Shown piece after piece: positions 1 to 6,773 of a stretch of 64,000 bases of DNA (positions are counted from its first letter, which is position 1; every line of letters begins with the position of its first letter). The notes under the pieces were generated by a model. The model was not told where the DNA came from and searched no databases. It was given only the letters and a program-made list of their open reading frames with translations. This DNA is from CAVZMI01 sp050011775 (GTDB taxonomy: Bacteria; Bacteroidota; Ignavibacteria; UBA10030; CAVZMI01): positions 242,916 to 306,915 of the forward strand of contig JBEKIL010000002.1 of assembly GCA_050011775.1 (NCBI GenBank), read 5' to 3'. The position numbers and the translations under genes are program-made.

Positions 1-1021
1 CGGGATCGGACCCGAGGTTGTTGCCCAGGCGGTTCGTGTTTTGCAGAAGTTAGCATTACAGGGGAAGCATACATTTTCTGAACGGCTGGTTGGCGGTTGT
101 TCCATCGACCGGATCGGCGTACCTATCACCGATGAAATTCTGGCAGATTGTAAAGCGGCGGATGCCGTATTGCTGGGTGCCGTGGGTGGACCGAAGTGGG
201 ATAATAATCCGCCCGAGACGAAACCTGAAAAAGCACTTCTCGCCCTGCGCAAAGAATTGGCTCTCTATGCCAATTTGCGACCTGTAAAAGTTTTTAAGCG
301 ATTGATTTATTCTTCGACGCTGAAACCCGAGATACTCGACGGTGTCGATATTCTGATGTTCCGTGAATTGACCGGCGGTATTTATTTCGGACCTCCGCGC
401 GGATTCGAGATACGCGACGGGGAAGAGGTTGGTTTCAACACACTTTTATATTCCGAATCGGAAGTGCGGCGCATTGCAACATGTGCTTTCGAGGCCGCTC
501 GTAAAAGGCGGAAAAAAGTGTGTTCTGTCGATAAAGCGAACATCCTGGAGACGTCGCAATTATGGCGTAAGGTTGTTATCAAAATCGCATCGGAATATCC
601 CGATGTCGAGCTTACCCATCTGTTGGTCGACAACTGTGCATTGCAGCTAATCCGCAACCCAAAGCAGTTCGATGTTATTCTCACCGACAATATGTTTGGT
701 GATATATTGAGTGATGAAGCAGCGATGCTGACAGGTTCAATCGGGATGCTTCCGTCTGCGAGTCTCGGTGGGAAGGTTGCACTTTATGAACCGATTCATG
801 GATCAGCACCCGATATAGCCGGGGAAAATATTGCCAACCCGATCGGGACGATTCTGTCTGCCGCAATGATGCTGCGCTATTCATTTCATCTTGAAAAAGA
901 AGCAATCGCTGTTGAACAAGCTGTTGAGAAGGCAATTGAACAAGGGTATCGCACTGCTGATCTCGGGGGGAAGATAGGGACAAAAGAGATGGGTGATGCA
1001 GTGATTGCAAATATTGTGTAG
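1..1021 (+). CDS. leuB: 3-isopropylmalate dehydrogenase, 5' end cut by window edge
   Basis: This enzyme oxidises and decarboxylates 3-isopropylmalate to 2-oxoisocaproate in leucine synthesis, using NAD+ and a divalent metal in the cytosol. The reading frame is open from base 2, where it reads GIGPEVV, the family's N-terminal motif, so the gene starts just outside the window and the TTG at base 41 is not the start. The substrate and metal region (TDNMFGDILSDEAAMLTGSIG) and the nucleotide-binding stretch EPIHGSAPDIAGENIANP are both present. The stop is TAG at 1019-1021. About 340 codons are visible, so only a few N-terminal residues are missing. Upstream neighbours cannot be seen. The next feature downstream is a tRNA gene. 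Confidence 0.95.
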   Translation, partial: GIGPEVVAQAVRVLQKLALQGKHTFSERLVGGCSIDRIGVPITDEILADCKAADAVLLGAVGGPKWDNNPPETKPEKALLALRKELALYANLRPVKVFKRLIYSSTLKPEILDGVDILMFRELTGGIYFGPPRGFEIRDGEEVGFNTLLYSESEVRRIATCAFEAARKRRKKVCSVDKANILETSQLWRKVVIKIASEYPDVELTHLLVDNCALQLIRNPKQFDVILTDNMFGDILSDEAAMLTGSIGMLPSASLGGKVALYEPIHGSAPDIAGENIANPIGTILSAAMMLRYSFHLEKEAIAVEQAVEKAIEQGYRTADLGGKIGTKEMGDAVIANIV

Positions 1022-1083
1022 TACTTGCTTCTGAAAAGTTTTTCAGGTAAATTTTAACGCAATTTTAATTCAGCTAAATACCC

Positions 1084-1112
1084 GGAGAGGTGGGTGAGAT
1101 GGCTGAAACCAA
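1084..1112 (+). pseudogene. 5' half of a second tRNA-Ser copy
   Basis: Bases 1084-1110 repeat the acceptor strand and D-arm of the intact tRNA-Ser at 1149 almost exactly (GGAGAGGTGGGTGAG, then a D-loop ending in GAAACC). The similarity stops at the anticodon stem, where an 11-bp repeat begins. With the 3' half at 1271-1364 it looks like one tRNA gene split in the anticodon arm. Confidence 0.6.
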
Positions 1113-1270
1113 TCCCGATTTGGCACTCTCTACCTAATTAGTAACTTTGGAGAGGTGGGTGAGTGGCTCAAACCAGCGGTTTGCTAAACCGCCGTAGGGT
1201 GTATAGCTCTACCGAGAGTTCGAATCTCTCCCTCTCCGCAATATGAGTTGCGGAGGGTACCAAATCGGGA
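1113..1270. repeat. Segment bounded by 11-bp perfect inverted repeats, containing the intact tRNA-Ser
   Basis: TCCCGATTTGG at 1113-1123 is the exact reverse complement of CCAAATCGGGA at 1260-1270. These two arms abut the 5' and 3' halves of the broken tRNA-Ser copy, and the intact tRNA-Ser lies between them. This could be a small inserted element with terminal inverted repeats, or a rearranged tandem tRNA duplication. No transposase is encoded. Confidence 0.5.
1149..1238 (+). tRNA. tRNA-Ser (anticodon GCT)
   Basis: The acceptor stem pairs GGAGAGG (1149-1155) with CCTCTCC (1231-1237), with G as discriminator at 1238. The anticodon arm is GCGGT-TTGCTAA-ACCGC with anticodon GCT at 1183-1185. 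A long class II variable arm (GTAGGG...CTCTAC) and a T-arm with GTTCGAATC are present. The 3' CCA is not encoded. Confidence 0.95.
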
Positions 1271-1364
1271 CTAAACCGTCGTAGGGTACAGCGAGCCGCT
1301 TTTTGGCAAGCAGTCCCGCTTGCGGGATAAAACTCTACCGAGGGTTCGAATCCCTCCCTCTCCG
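1271..1364 (+). pseudogene. 3' half of a second tRNA-Ser copy with enlarged variable arm
   Basis: From the anticodon loop onward (CTAAACCG) this matches the intact tRNA-Ser. The variable arm carries about 39 extra bases between GTAGGG and CTCTACC, including the short hairpin CCCGC-TT-GCGGG at 1315-1326. The T-stem is GAGGG/CCCTC where the intact gene has GAGAG/CTCTC. This compensatory difference suggests the copy was once a functional gene. No 5' half is contiguous with it. Confidence 0.6.
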
Positions 1365-1406
1365 CAAGACTACGCCCCACAGAAAAACTGTGGGGCTTCG
1401 TCTTGC
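1364..1406 (+). other. Strong hairpin just after the tRNA fragments
   Basis: GCAAGAC...GCCCCACAG pairs with CTGTGGGGC...GTCTTGC around an AAAA loop, with two mismatches. No T-run follows, so it is more likely a processing or repeat structure than a stand-alone terminator. Confidence 0.4.
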
Positions 1407-1419
1407 AGGCTTAAACTAT

Positions 1420-1452
1420 GCCCCATCCCGAAACAACAGGATGGGGCTTTTT
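1420..1452 (+). terminator. Rho-independent terminator after the tRNA-Ser region
   Basis: GCCCCATCC and GGATGGGGC form a 9-bp stem around an 11-base loop (CGAAACAACA region) and are followed directly by TTTTT. Confidence 0.8.
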
Positions 1453-1453
1453 A

Positions 1454-1572
1454 TTCAACGAAGTTCACCGACCCGTCCGCAGGAACGAAGTGTAGGCGGA
1501 AGGTGAATGTAGTTGAACGTCTTGCAGACCCTGGTCGACGAAGCTCCGCAGGAGCGTAGTCGACCCTCTCCG
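1454..1572. repeat. Two adjacent palindromic repeat units
   Basis: The first unit pairs TTCAAC (1454-1459) and TTCACC with GGTGAA and GTTGAA (ending at 1517). The second pairs GGTCGAC-GAA-GCTCC with GGAGC-GTA-GTCGACC (1533-1565). It is followed at 1565-1572 by CCTCTCCG, an 8-base echo of the tRNA-Ser 3' acceptor end. They look like REP- or MITE-like repeats; no gene is seen here. Confidence 0.45.
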
Positions 1573-1663
1573 CTCAAAGTCGATTCAAAAAAGAACTGGC
1601 TTTTTTATTATTTATGATACGATAAATCATATCTTTTAGATTGACTAATAATAATTGCTATTG

Positions 1664-2062
1664 TTAAATCCACCTAATCCTAACAACCTTCTCAACCTGC
1701 TTAAACTCTTTATCACCCGTCACCAACTCACTTTTTTTCTTCATCGCAAGTGCAGCAGCAAAGCAATCTGCATATGACATGCGGTTATTGGCCTTTAATT
1801 GAGCTGCCTGAAGCGCAAGTTCTTTATTAACATCGATGATCTGAATGGGAAGAGCTCTCATCGCATCCTCCGCAAGCCGGGCCTTTTGTTCACCGCCGGT
1901 TCGCCACGCTGTATATATTACTTCTCCCCAATTGACGACACAAAGAAAAGTCTCGTGATTCTTCGAGACGCACTCTTCAAAAATTTTTGCCACCGATTCA
2001 TAACCCGTTTGACGCTGTAAGTATGTTATAACGGCATAACTGTCAAGAACGGTCGTTTTCAT
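1664..2062 (-). CDS. PIN-domain ribonuclease toxin (VapC-like)
   Basis: A 132-residue PIN-domain protein. VapC toxins are metal-dependent RNases that cut tRNA or rRNA when freed from their antitoxin. The four acidic residues expected in a PIN active site can be seen: Asp7 (VLDSYAV), Glu47 (NWGEVIY), Asp99 (SYADCFAA) and Asp117 (VTGDKEF). Its start overlaps the stop of the upstream antitoxin gene by 4 bases, so the pair is translationally coupled. The cellular target cannot be deduced. Confidence 0.9.
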   Translation of the reverse strand: MKTTVLDSYAVITYLQRQTGYESVAKIFEECVSKNHETFLCVVNWGEVIYTAWRTGGEQKARLAEDAMRALPIQIIDVNKELALQAAQLKANNRMSYADCFAAALAMKKKSELVTGDKEFKQVEKVVRIRWI

Positions 2063-2289
2063 AGATCACGCTCACGTTTCTTATCTTCTGCAAGAGATTT
2101 CAACATATCGCCGTCGGTTCCGAGTATTCCGGCTAATGTATCGAAATAATTCTGATTGAGCGGCTGTATGATCAGTTTACCGTTTTGTTCTATGAAGGCG
2201 ACCTTCGTTCCCTTCTTGATATTGAACTTCTGGCGTATTTTTGATGGGACCACAACTTGCCCCTTCGTTGTTACTACCGACGTTTCCAT
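2059..2289 (-). CDS. AbrB/MazE-type antitoxin of the VapBC pair
   Basis: A 76-residue protein with an N-terminal swapped-hairpin AbrB DNA-binding domain. The sequence TTKGQVVVPSKIRQKFNI followed by a short beta strand ending IIQPL is typical of the family. The charged C-terminal tail (roughly residues 45-76) would wrap the toxin. The gene precedes and overlaps the toxin gene by 4 bases. An AAAGGAG ribosome site lies a few bases before the ATG. Antitoxins of this type normally repress their own operon. Confidence 0.88.
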   Translation of the reverse strand: METSVVTTKGQVVVPSKIRQKFNIKKGTKVAFIEQNGKLIIQPLNQNYFDTLAGILGTDGDMLKSLAEDKKRERDL

Positions 2290-2425
2290 TGTATTACTCC
2301 TTTTTTCTAATAATACGAAATTATCGGAGGTAAGTCAAATAAAAATTAGTAATACATAAAATTATAACGTACTACAGAGTTCAATATGGATTAGGGCAGG
2401 TTATTGATATATGTCCTCTGCCATA

Positions 2426-2449
2426 TTCTCGTACATGCTTGTACGAAAA
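2426..2449. promoter_or_regulatory. Dyad upstream of phosphoketolase, possible operator
   Basis: TTCTCGTACA and TGTACGAAAA form a near-perfect 10-bp dyad around TGCT, about 90 bases before the phosphoketolase start in the only intergenic space available for its promoter. It could be a repressor site or an RNA hairpin. No T-run follows. Confidence 0.3.
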
Positions 2450-2539
2450 GCACTTATGAAAGATCAAATTAATAAATAGACTATAGAAATAGCGAAGAGT
2501 TTTATTTATCTTTTACAGACTTATCTTTTGGAGGGCTTT

Positions 2540-4927
2540 ATGAGCAAATCAAGAATAAATGGGACAAAAAAGATATCGGATGATCTCCTGAACCGGATGC
2601 ACCGGTACTGGTGTGCCGCGAATTATCTCTCTGTCGGACAGATATATCTGCTTGATAATCCGCTTTTAAAAAGGCCGTTACGAAAAGAGGATGCAAAACC
2701 GAGGCTGTTGGGTCATTGGGGTACCACACCCGGATTGAATTTTATCTATGTGCATCTGAACAGAATTATAAAAGAACGCGACCTCAACATGATGTTTATT
2801 ACAGGACCGGGTCACGGCGGACCGGCATTGGTTGCCAATACGTATCTGGAAGGAACATATAGTGAGTTGTATCCCCAGATCTCTTCAGATTCTAAAGGGA
2901 TGAAGGAATTCTTCAGACAGTTTTCATTCCCCGGCGGTATATCGAGTCATACCGGATCGGAAACGCCCGGCTCCATCCACGAAGGGGGTGAGCTCGGTTA
3001 TTCGATCTCGCATGCCTATGGAGCGGCATTCGATAATCCGGATCTGATTGTCGCCTGCGTCGTTGGCGACGGTGAAGCCGAGACCGGCCCTCTTGCTACG
3101 GCATGGCATTCGAATAAATTTCTCAATCCTCTTCACGACGGAGCGGTACTGCCGATTCTTCATCTGAACGGCTACAAAATTGCCAACCCGACTGTGCTGG
3201 CCCGCATCAGCCATGAGGAGCTCGAAAGTCTATTCATTGGCTACGGATATAAACCATATTTTGTCGAGGGATCGGAACCGAAGAAAATGCACAGACTCAT
3301 GGCGGAGACACTCGACACTATTATTGCAGAAATACAATCGATCCAAAATGAAACCAGAAGAAAGGGAACCGTCAAACGTCCCCAATGGCCGATGATTATT
3401 CTAAGGACTCCCAAAGGCTGGACGGGCCCTAAAAAAGTCGATGGTTTGAAAGTCGAGGGATCATGGCGTTCGCATCAGGTCCCGTTCGCGGGGGTTCAAA
3501 CAAATCCAAAGCATCTTAAGCTTCTGGAGAATTGGCTTAAAAGTTACAATCCGGAAAAGCTGTTCGACAAACATGGGAAACTTATTCCCGAATTAGCCGA
3601 GTTGTCTCCTAAAGGGATCCGACGGATGGGAGCAAATCCCCATACAAACGGGGGGCTTCTACTGAAAGATTTGACGCTTCCGGATTTTCGCAATTATGCA
3701 ATTAAAGTCAAGAAGCCCGGACACATTATGAGCGAGACATCCAGAATTCTTGGAACCTTTCTGAGAGACGTGGTAAAACTAAACGAAGAGAATAAGAATT
3801 TTCGTGTTATGGCTCCGGATGAATTGACATCAAATCGCCTCGGTGACCTATTCGGTGCGACGAACAGGGTGTGGATGGGAGAAATAATTCCGGGAGATGA
3901 TCATCTTTCGCCGGACGGCCGCGTTATGGAAATATTAAGCGAGCATACATGCCAGGGTTGGTTGGAAGGCTATCTTCTCACTGGCCGTCATGGATTTTTC
4001 ACGTCGTATGAGGCGTTCATTCATATTATAGATTCAATGTTTAATCAGCACGCAAAGTGGCTGAAGGTCAGCAGTAAGGAAGTCCGCTGGCGCAGGCCGA
4101 TCGCTTCTCTTAATTATTTTTTATCATCCCACGTCTGGAGGCAGGATCATAACGGATTCAGCCATCAGGATCCGGGTTTTATTGATCATGTGGTAAATAA
4201 AAAAGCGGACGTTATACGAGTATATTTTCCGGCCGATGTCAATACGTTGCTCTCGGTTGCCGACCACTGTTTACGAAGTCGGAATTATATCAACGTCATC
4301 GTGGCGGGGAAACATCTCCAGCCCCAGTGGCTTTCGATGGACGAGGCGATCAAGCACTGTACCTACGGCATCGGTATCTGGAAATGGGCCAGCAACGATC
4401 GGGGAGAGGAGCCGGATGTTGTCATGGCTTGCGCGGGGGATGTACCGACGAATGAGACACTGGCTGCAATAGAAATTTTGAGGAGTTATGCTCCGGAATT
4501 AAAAATTCGGATGATTAATGTTGTCGATCTTATGACGCTTCAGCCGAAGGAAGAACATCCGCACGGACTGACGAATCAGGAGTTCGACACACTTTTTACA
4601 TCCGATAAACCGATAATCTTTGCCTATCACGGATATCCGATGCTCATTCACCGGCTCACCTATCGGAGAACCAATCATAAAAATATTCATGTCCGCGGTT
4701 ATAAAGAGGAAGGAACCGTGACCACTCCGTTTGATATGCTGGTGAGGAATGATATGGATCGTTTCCACCTGGTAGCTGATGTTGTGGATCGGGTTTCTGT
4801 TTTACGTAATATTTCAGCATACGTCAAGCAGGATATGCGTAATAAAATTATTAAACATAAAGAATATATCGGTAAATATGGCGAGGATATGGCCGAGATT
4901 CAAAAATGGAAATGGAAAGGATGGTAA
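2540..4927 (+). CDS. xfp: Xylulose 5-phosphate/fructose 6-phosphate phosphoketolase
   Basis: This thiamine-diphosphate enzyme splits xylulose 5-phosphate (and often fructose 6-phosphate) with phosphate into acetyl phosphate plus an aldose phosphate. I chose the ATG at 2540, giving 795 residues, because GGAGGG ends five bases before it; a TTG at 2528 overlaps the ribosome site. Family motifs include GPGHGGPA, the substrate loop with FSFPGGISSHTG, and the cofactor motif GDGEAETGPLATAW. Length is normal for the family. It stands alone with a 250-base leader. Acetyl phosphate could feed acetate kinase or the acetyl-CoA pool, but no partner gene is in view. Confidence 0.95.
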   Translation: MSKSRINGTKKISDDLLNRMHRYWCAANYLSVGQIYLLDNPLLKRPLRKEDAKPRLLGHWGTTPGLNFIYVHLNRIIKERDLNMMFITGPGHGGPALVANTYLEGTYSELYPQISSDSKGMKEFFRQFSFPGGISSHTGSETPGSIHEGGELGYSISHAYGAAFDNPDLIVACVVGDGEAETGPLATAWHSNKFLNPLHDGAVLPILHLNGYKIANPTVLARISHEELESLFIGYGYKPYFVEGSEPKKMHRLMAETLDTIIAEIQSIQNETRRKGTVKRPQWPMIILRTPKGWTGPKKVDGLKVEGSWRSHQVPFAGVQTNPKHLKLLENWLKSYNPEKLFDKHGKLIPELAELSPKGIRRMGANPHTNGGLLLKDLTLPDFRNYAIKVKKPGHIMSETSRILGTFLRDVVKLNEENKNFRVMAPDELTSNRLGDLFGATNRVWMGEIIPGDDHLSPDGRVMEILSEHTCQGWLEGYLLTGRHGFFTSYEAFIHIIDSMFNQHAKWLKVSSKEVRWRRPIASLNYFLSSHVWRQDHNGFSHQDPGFIDHVVNKKADVIRVYFPADVNTLLSVADHCLRSRNYINVIVAGKHLQPQWLSMDEAIKHCTYGIGIWKWASNDRGEEPDVVMACAGDVPTNETLAAIEILRSYAPELKIRMINVVDLMTLQPKEEHPHGLTNQEFDTLFTSDKPIIFAYHGYPMLIHRLTYRRTNHKNIHVRGYKEEGTVTTPFDMLVRNDMDRFHLVADVVDRVSVLRNISAYVKQDMRNKIIKHKEYIGKYGEDMAEIQKWKWKGW

Positions 4928-5455
4928 ATTACTGATACCAACGATTCGGTCTAAGGACATACACTTCGTAGAGTCTGTTATTTAGAGAGAAACAGTATAT
5001 CTCCCCCTTTTTCGATGGGGGTTCTACAATCTACGATCCGTAGGGCTAATAGAGATATACAGACGGCGTTCTCACATTTGAGCAGAAAAAAGCCCCTATT
5101 TCACAATGATTGCACCGGCCCCGAGCAGATAAAGATAGACCCCATTTGTCGAACCACCGCATCCCGCCGATTAATCTCCCACGAGTTTACTCTCCTTTCC
5201 ACCCCGTTGAAACATCGATGACTATGAATAAATATGTTGCTATCAGGATTAGTGTGTACTTTATAAATTAATGCATTCCGAGTATTATACCTTAATAAGT
5301 TATCTTTTTTGTATTTTTTCCTTGACTTTTGCTTGAATAATTGTTAATTACTATTAAATAAATAAAGAATAGAACGTGACTTAAACCGGTTGTGGGGGGG
5401 ATATCAAGACTACACGGCAGTACTGTCGTGTATTGCCGTCATCATTATTATTACA
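4928..5455. other. Non-coding gap before the Hdr-Glt operon
   Basis: No convincing gene. A short CCCCC/GGGGG hairpin at 5003-5021 is weak as a terminator. The last 150 bases are very AT-rich and contain TTGACT at 5322-5327 with several A/T-rich candidates for a -10 box, so the operon promoter is probably here, but I cannot fix it. The 5' extension of the next reading frame (5390-5455) translates to poor sequence. Confidence 0.5.
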
Positions 5456-5833
5456 ATGACAAGACCACTACTAAAAATCTCACTCTTTTATTGTTCAAAC
5501 TCGATATCTCCCGCTGATCTAAATTATCTTTCATCCCGGCTGGAGAATATTGAGCTGAATACCATCAGTGTTCCATGTTCGGGTAAAGTCGACATTGAGT
5601 ATATCATGAAATCAATCGAGACCGGATCCGATAGAGCGATCCTGATAGGATGCGAGGGGGGCGAGTGTAAGTATCTACAGGGAAGTATTCGTGCACGGAA
5701 ACGAATAGATGCTATTAACGAAATTTTAAACGAGGTGGGTCTTGGAAGCGAATGCGTCAGTTTTATACCCCGAGTCAACACTGATAGACCACATAAAATC
5801 GTTTATGAAATTAATACTGCAATCGGCCGCTAA
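5456..5833 (+). CDS. MvhD-like hydrogenase/heterodisulfide reductase delta-type iron-sulfur protein (diverged)
   Basis: MvhD-type subunits carry a [2Fe-2S] cluster and pass electrons between a donor dehydrogenase and HdrA. This 125-residue protein keeps the core pattern (VPCSGKVD near residue 40 and GCEGGECKY near 66-73). It has lost part of the N-terminal cysteine cluster: it has FYCSN where the second MvhD at 18345 has FCCHYC. I chose the ATG at 5456 because family homology starts there. It opens the operon, with MetF 46 bases downstream. Family membership is fairly secure; cluster occupancy is not. It may have a structural or altered electron-transfer role. Confidence 0.75.
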   Translation: MTRPLLKISLFYCSNSISPADLNYLSSRLENIELNTISVPCSGKVDIEYIMKSIETGSDRAILIGCEGGECKYLQGSIRARKRIDAINEILNEVGLGSECVSFIPRVNTDRPHKIVYEINTAIGR

Positions 5834-5879
5834 AAATTGCTATAGTAAATGGTGAGATAAACATTTTAAGAAGAAAATA

Positions 5880-6770
5880 ATGGACAGCCTATTAGCGAAG
5901 AAAATTGAAGAAGGCGATTTCATAATCACAGCGGAATATTTGGGCGGCACCGATATTCAGTATGATCCCGCCGTGATTTTAAAAAACTCCGGTGTACTGG
6001 CGGTGAATGTAGCCGATAATCCGTATGGTCCGGTGATTTCATCATTGGCATCGGCGGTGAAATTGATGCAAGCGGGGATTGAACCGGTCTATCAACTTGT
6101 AACCCGCGATCGCAACAGGATTGCTCTTCAATCCGATATATTGGGTGCTGCTTCGCTTGGTATCAAAAACATACTCTGCCTGTCGGGGTATCATCAAAGT
6201 ATCACAGAGATGCCTGAATCGGCGAATGTATATGATCTCGATTCGATCCAACTCATTGAAACCGTGTCGCGGATGAACAATGAGGGAGTTCTGTTGAACG
6301 GCAGAAAAATAGAAGGTAATTTTTCGATGCTTATCGGGGCCGTTGCAAATCCCTATTTAAGACCTCTTGAATTGAATATCTTGAGGATGGCAAAAAAAGT
6401 TAAGGCTGGCGCGAAGTTTATTCAGACTCAGGCGGTTTTTAATACGACCGATTTCCAGGAATGGTTGAATGCGGCATATCAGGAAGGTCTCACTGAAAGA
6501 GCGGCCATCATTGCAGGGATTTATCCTCTCGAGAGTTACAATGAAGCCAAGCATCTCCTGAGGAAACATACTGATTTTTATATCCCCGAATCGCATGTCA
6601 AAAGTATTAAGGATGCGGGGAGTCCTGCAGCACAAAAGAATAGGGGTATCGCAATCTGTGTTGAGACGATCAATAAGATAAAAGAAATGAGCGGTCTAAG
6701 CGGAATTCATCTGATATCTGGCGGGAAAGAAGATAGCATCAGGGAAATAATAGAAAAAGCTGGAATTTAA
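5880..6770 (+). CDS. metF: Methylenetetrahydrofolate reductase, MetF-type
   Basis: It reduces 5,10-methylene-THF to 5-methyl-THF through a bound flavin, feeding methionine synthesis or the methyl branch of the Wood-Ljungdahl pathway. The 296-residue TIM-barrel protein shows family features: early ITAEYLGG, VNVADNPYG near residue 40, the flavin-region LVTRDRNRIALQSD, and a late IAGIYPL stretch. In acetogens a short MetF partners with MetV and receives electrons through Hdr subunits. Here MetV ends the same operon and HdrABC/MvhD lie between, which argues for that arrangement and against the stand-alone NADH enzyme. The following gene begins 4 bases after the stop. Confidence 0.9.
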   Translation: MDSLLAKKIEEGDFIITAEYLGGTDIQYDPAVILKNSGVLAVNVADNPYGPVISSLASAVKLMQAGIEPVYQLVTRDRNRIALQSDILGAASLGIKNILCLSGYHQSITEMPESANVYDLDSIQLIETVSRMNNEGVLLNGRKIEGNFSMLIGAVANPYLRPLELNILRMAKKVKAGAKFIQTQAVFNTTDFQEWLNAAYQEGLTERAAIIAGIYPLESYNEAKHLLRKHTDFYIPESHVKSIKDAGSPAAQKNRGIAICVETINKIKEMSGLSGIHLISGGKEDSIREIIEKAGI

Positions 6771-6773
6771 GGC

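Noticed and set aside
1303..1559. Overlapping short open frames across the tRNA and repeat region, rightward and leftward
   Set aside because: They translate tRNA and hairpin DNA, have no ribosome sites, and the DNA is explained by RNA genes and repeats.
1084..1572. Prophage or genomic-island attachment site at tRNA-Ser
   Set aside because: The acceptor-end repeats are only about 8 bases, no integrase is present, and the spacing is too short for an island. A local rearrangement explains it better.
5322..5350. Defined sigma-70 promoter for the Hdr-Glt operon
   Set aside because: TTGACT is present, but no good -10 box lies at the proper distance, and FCB-group promoters often deviate from this consensus.
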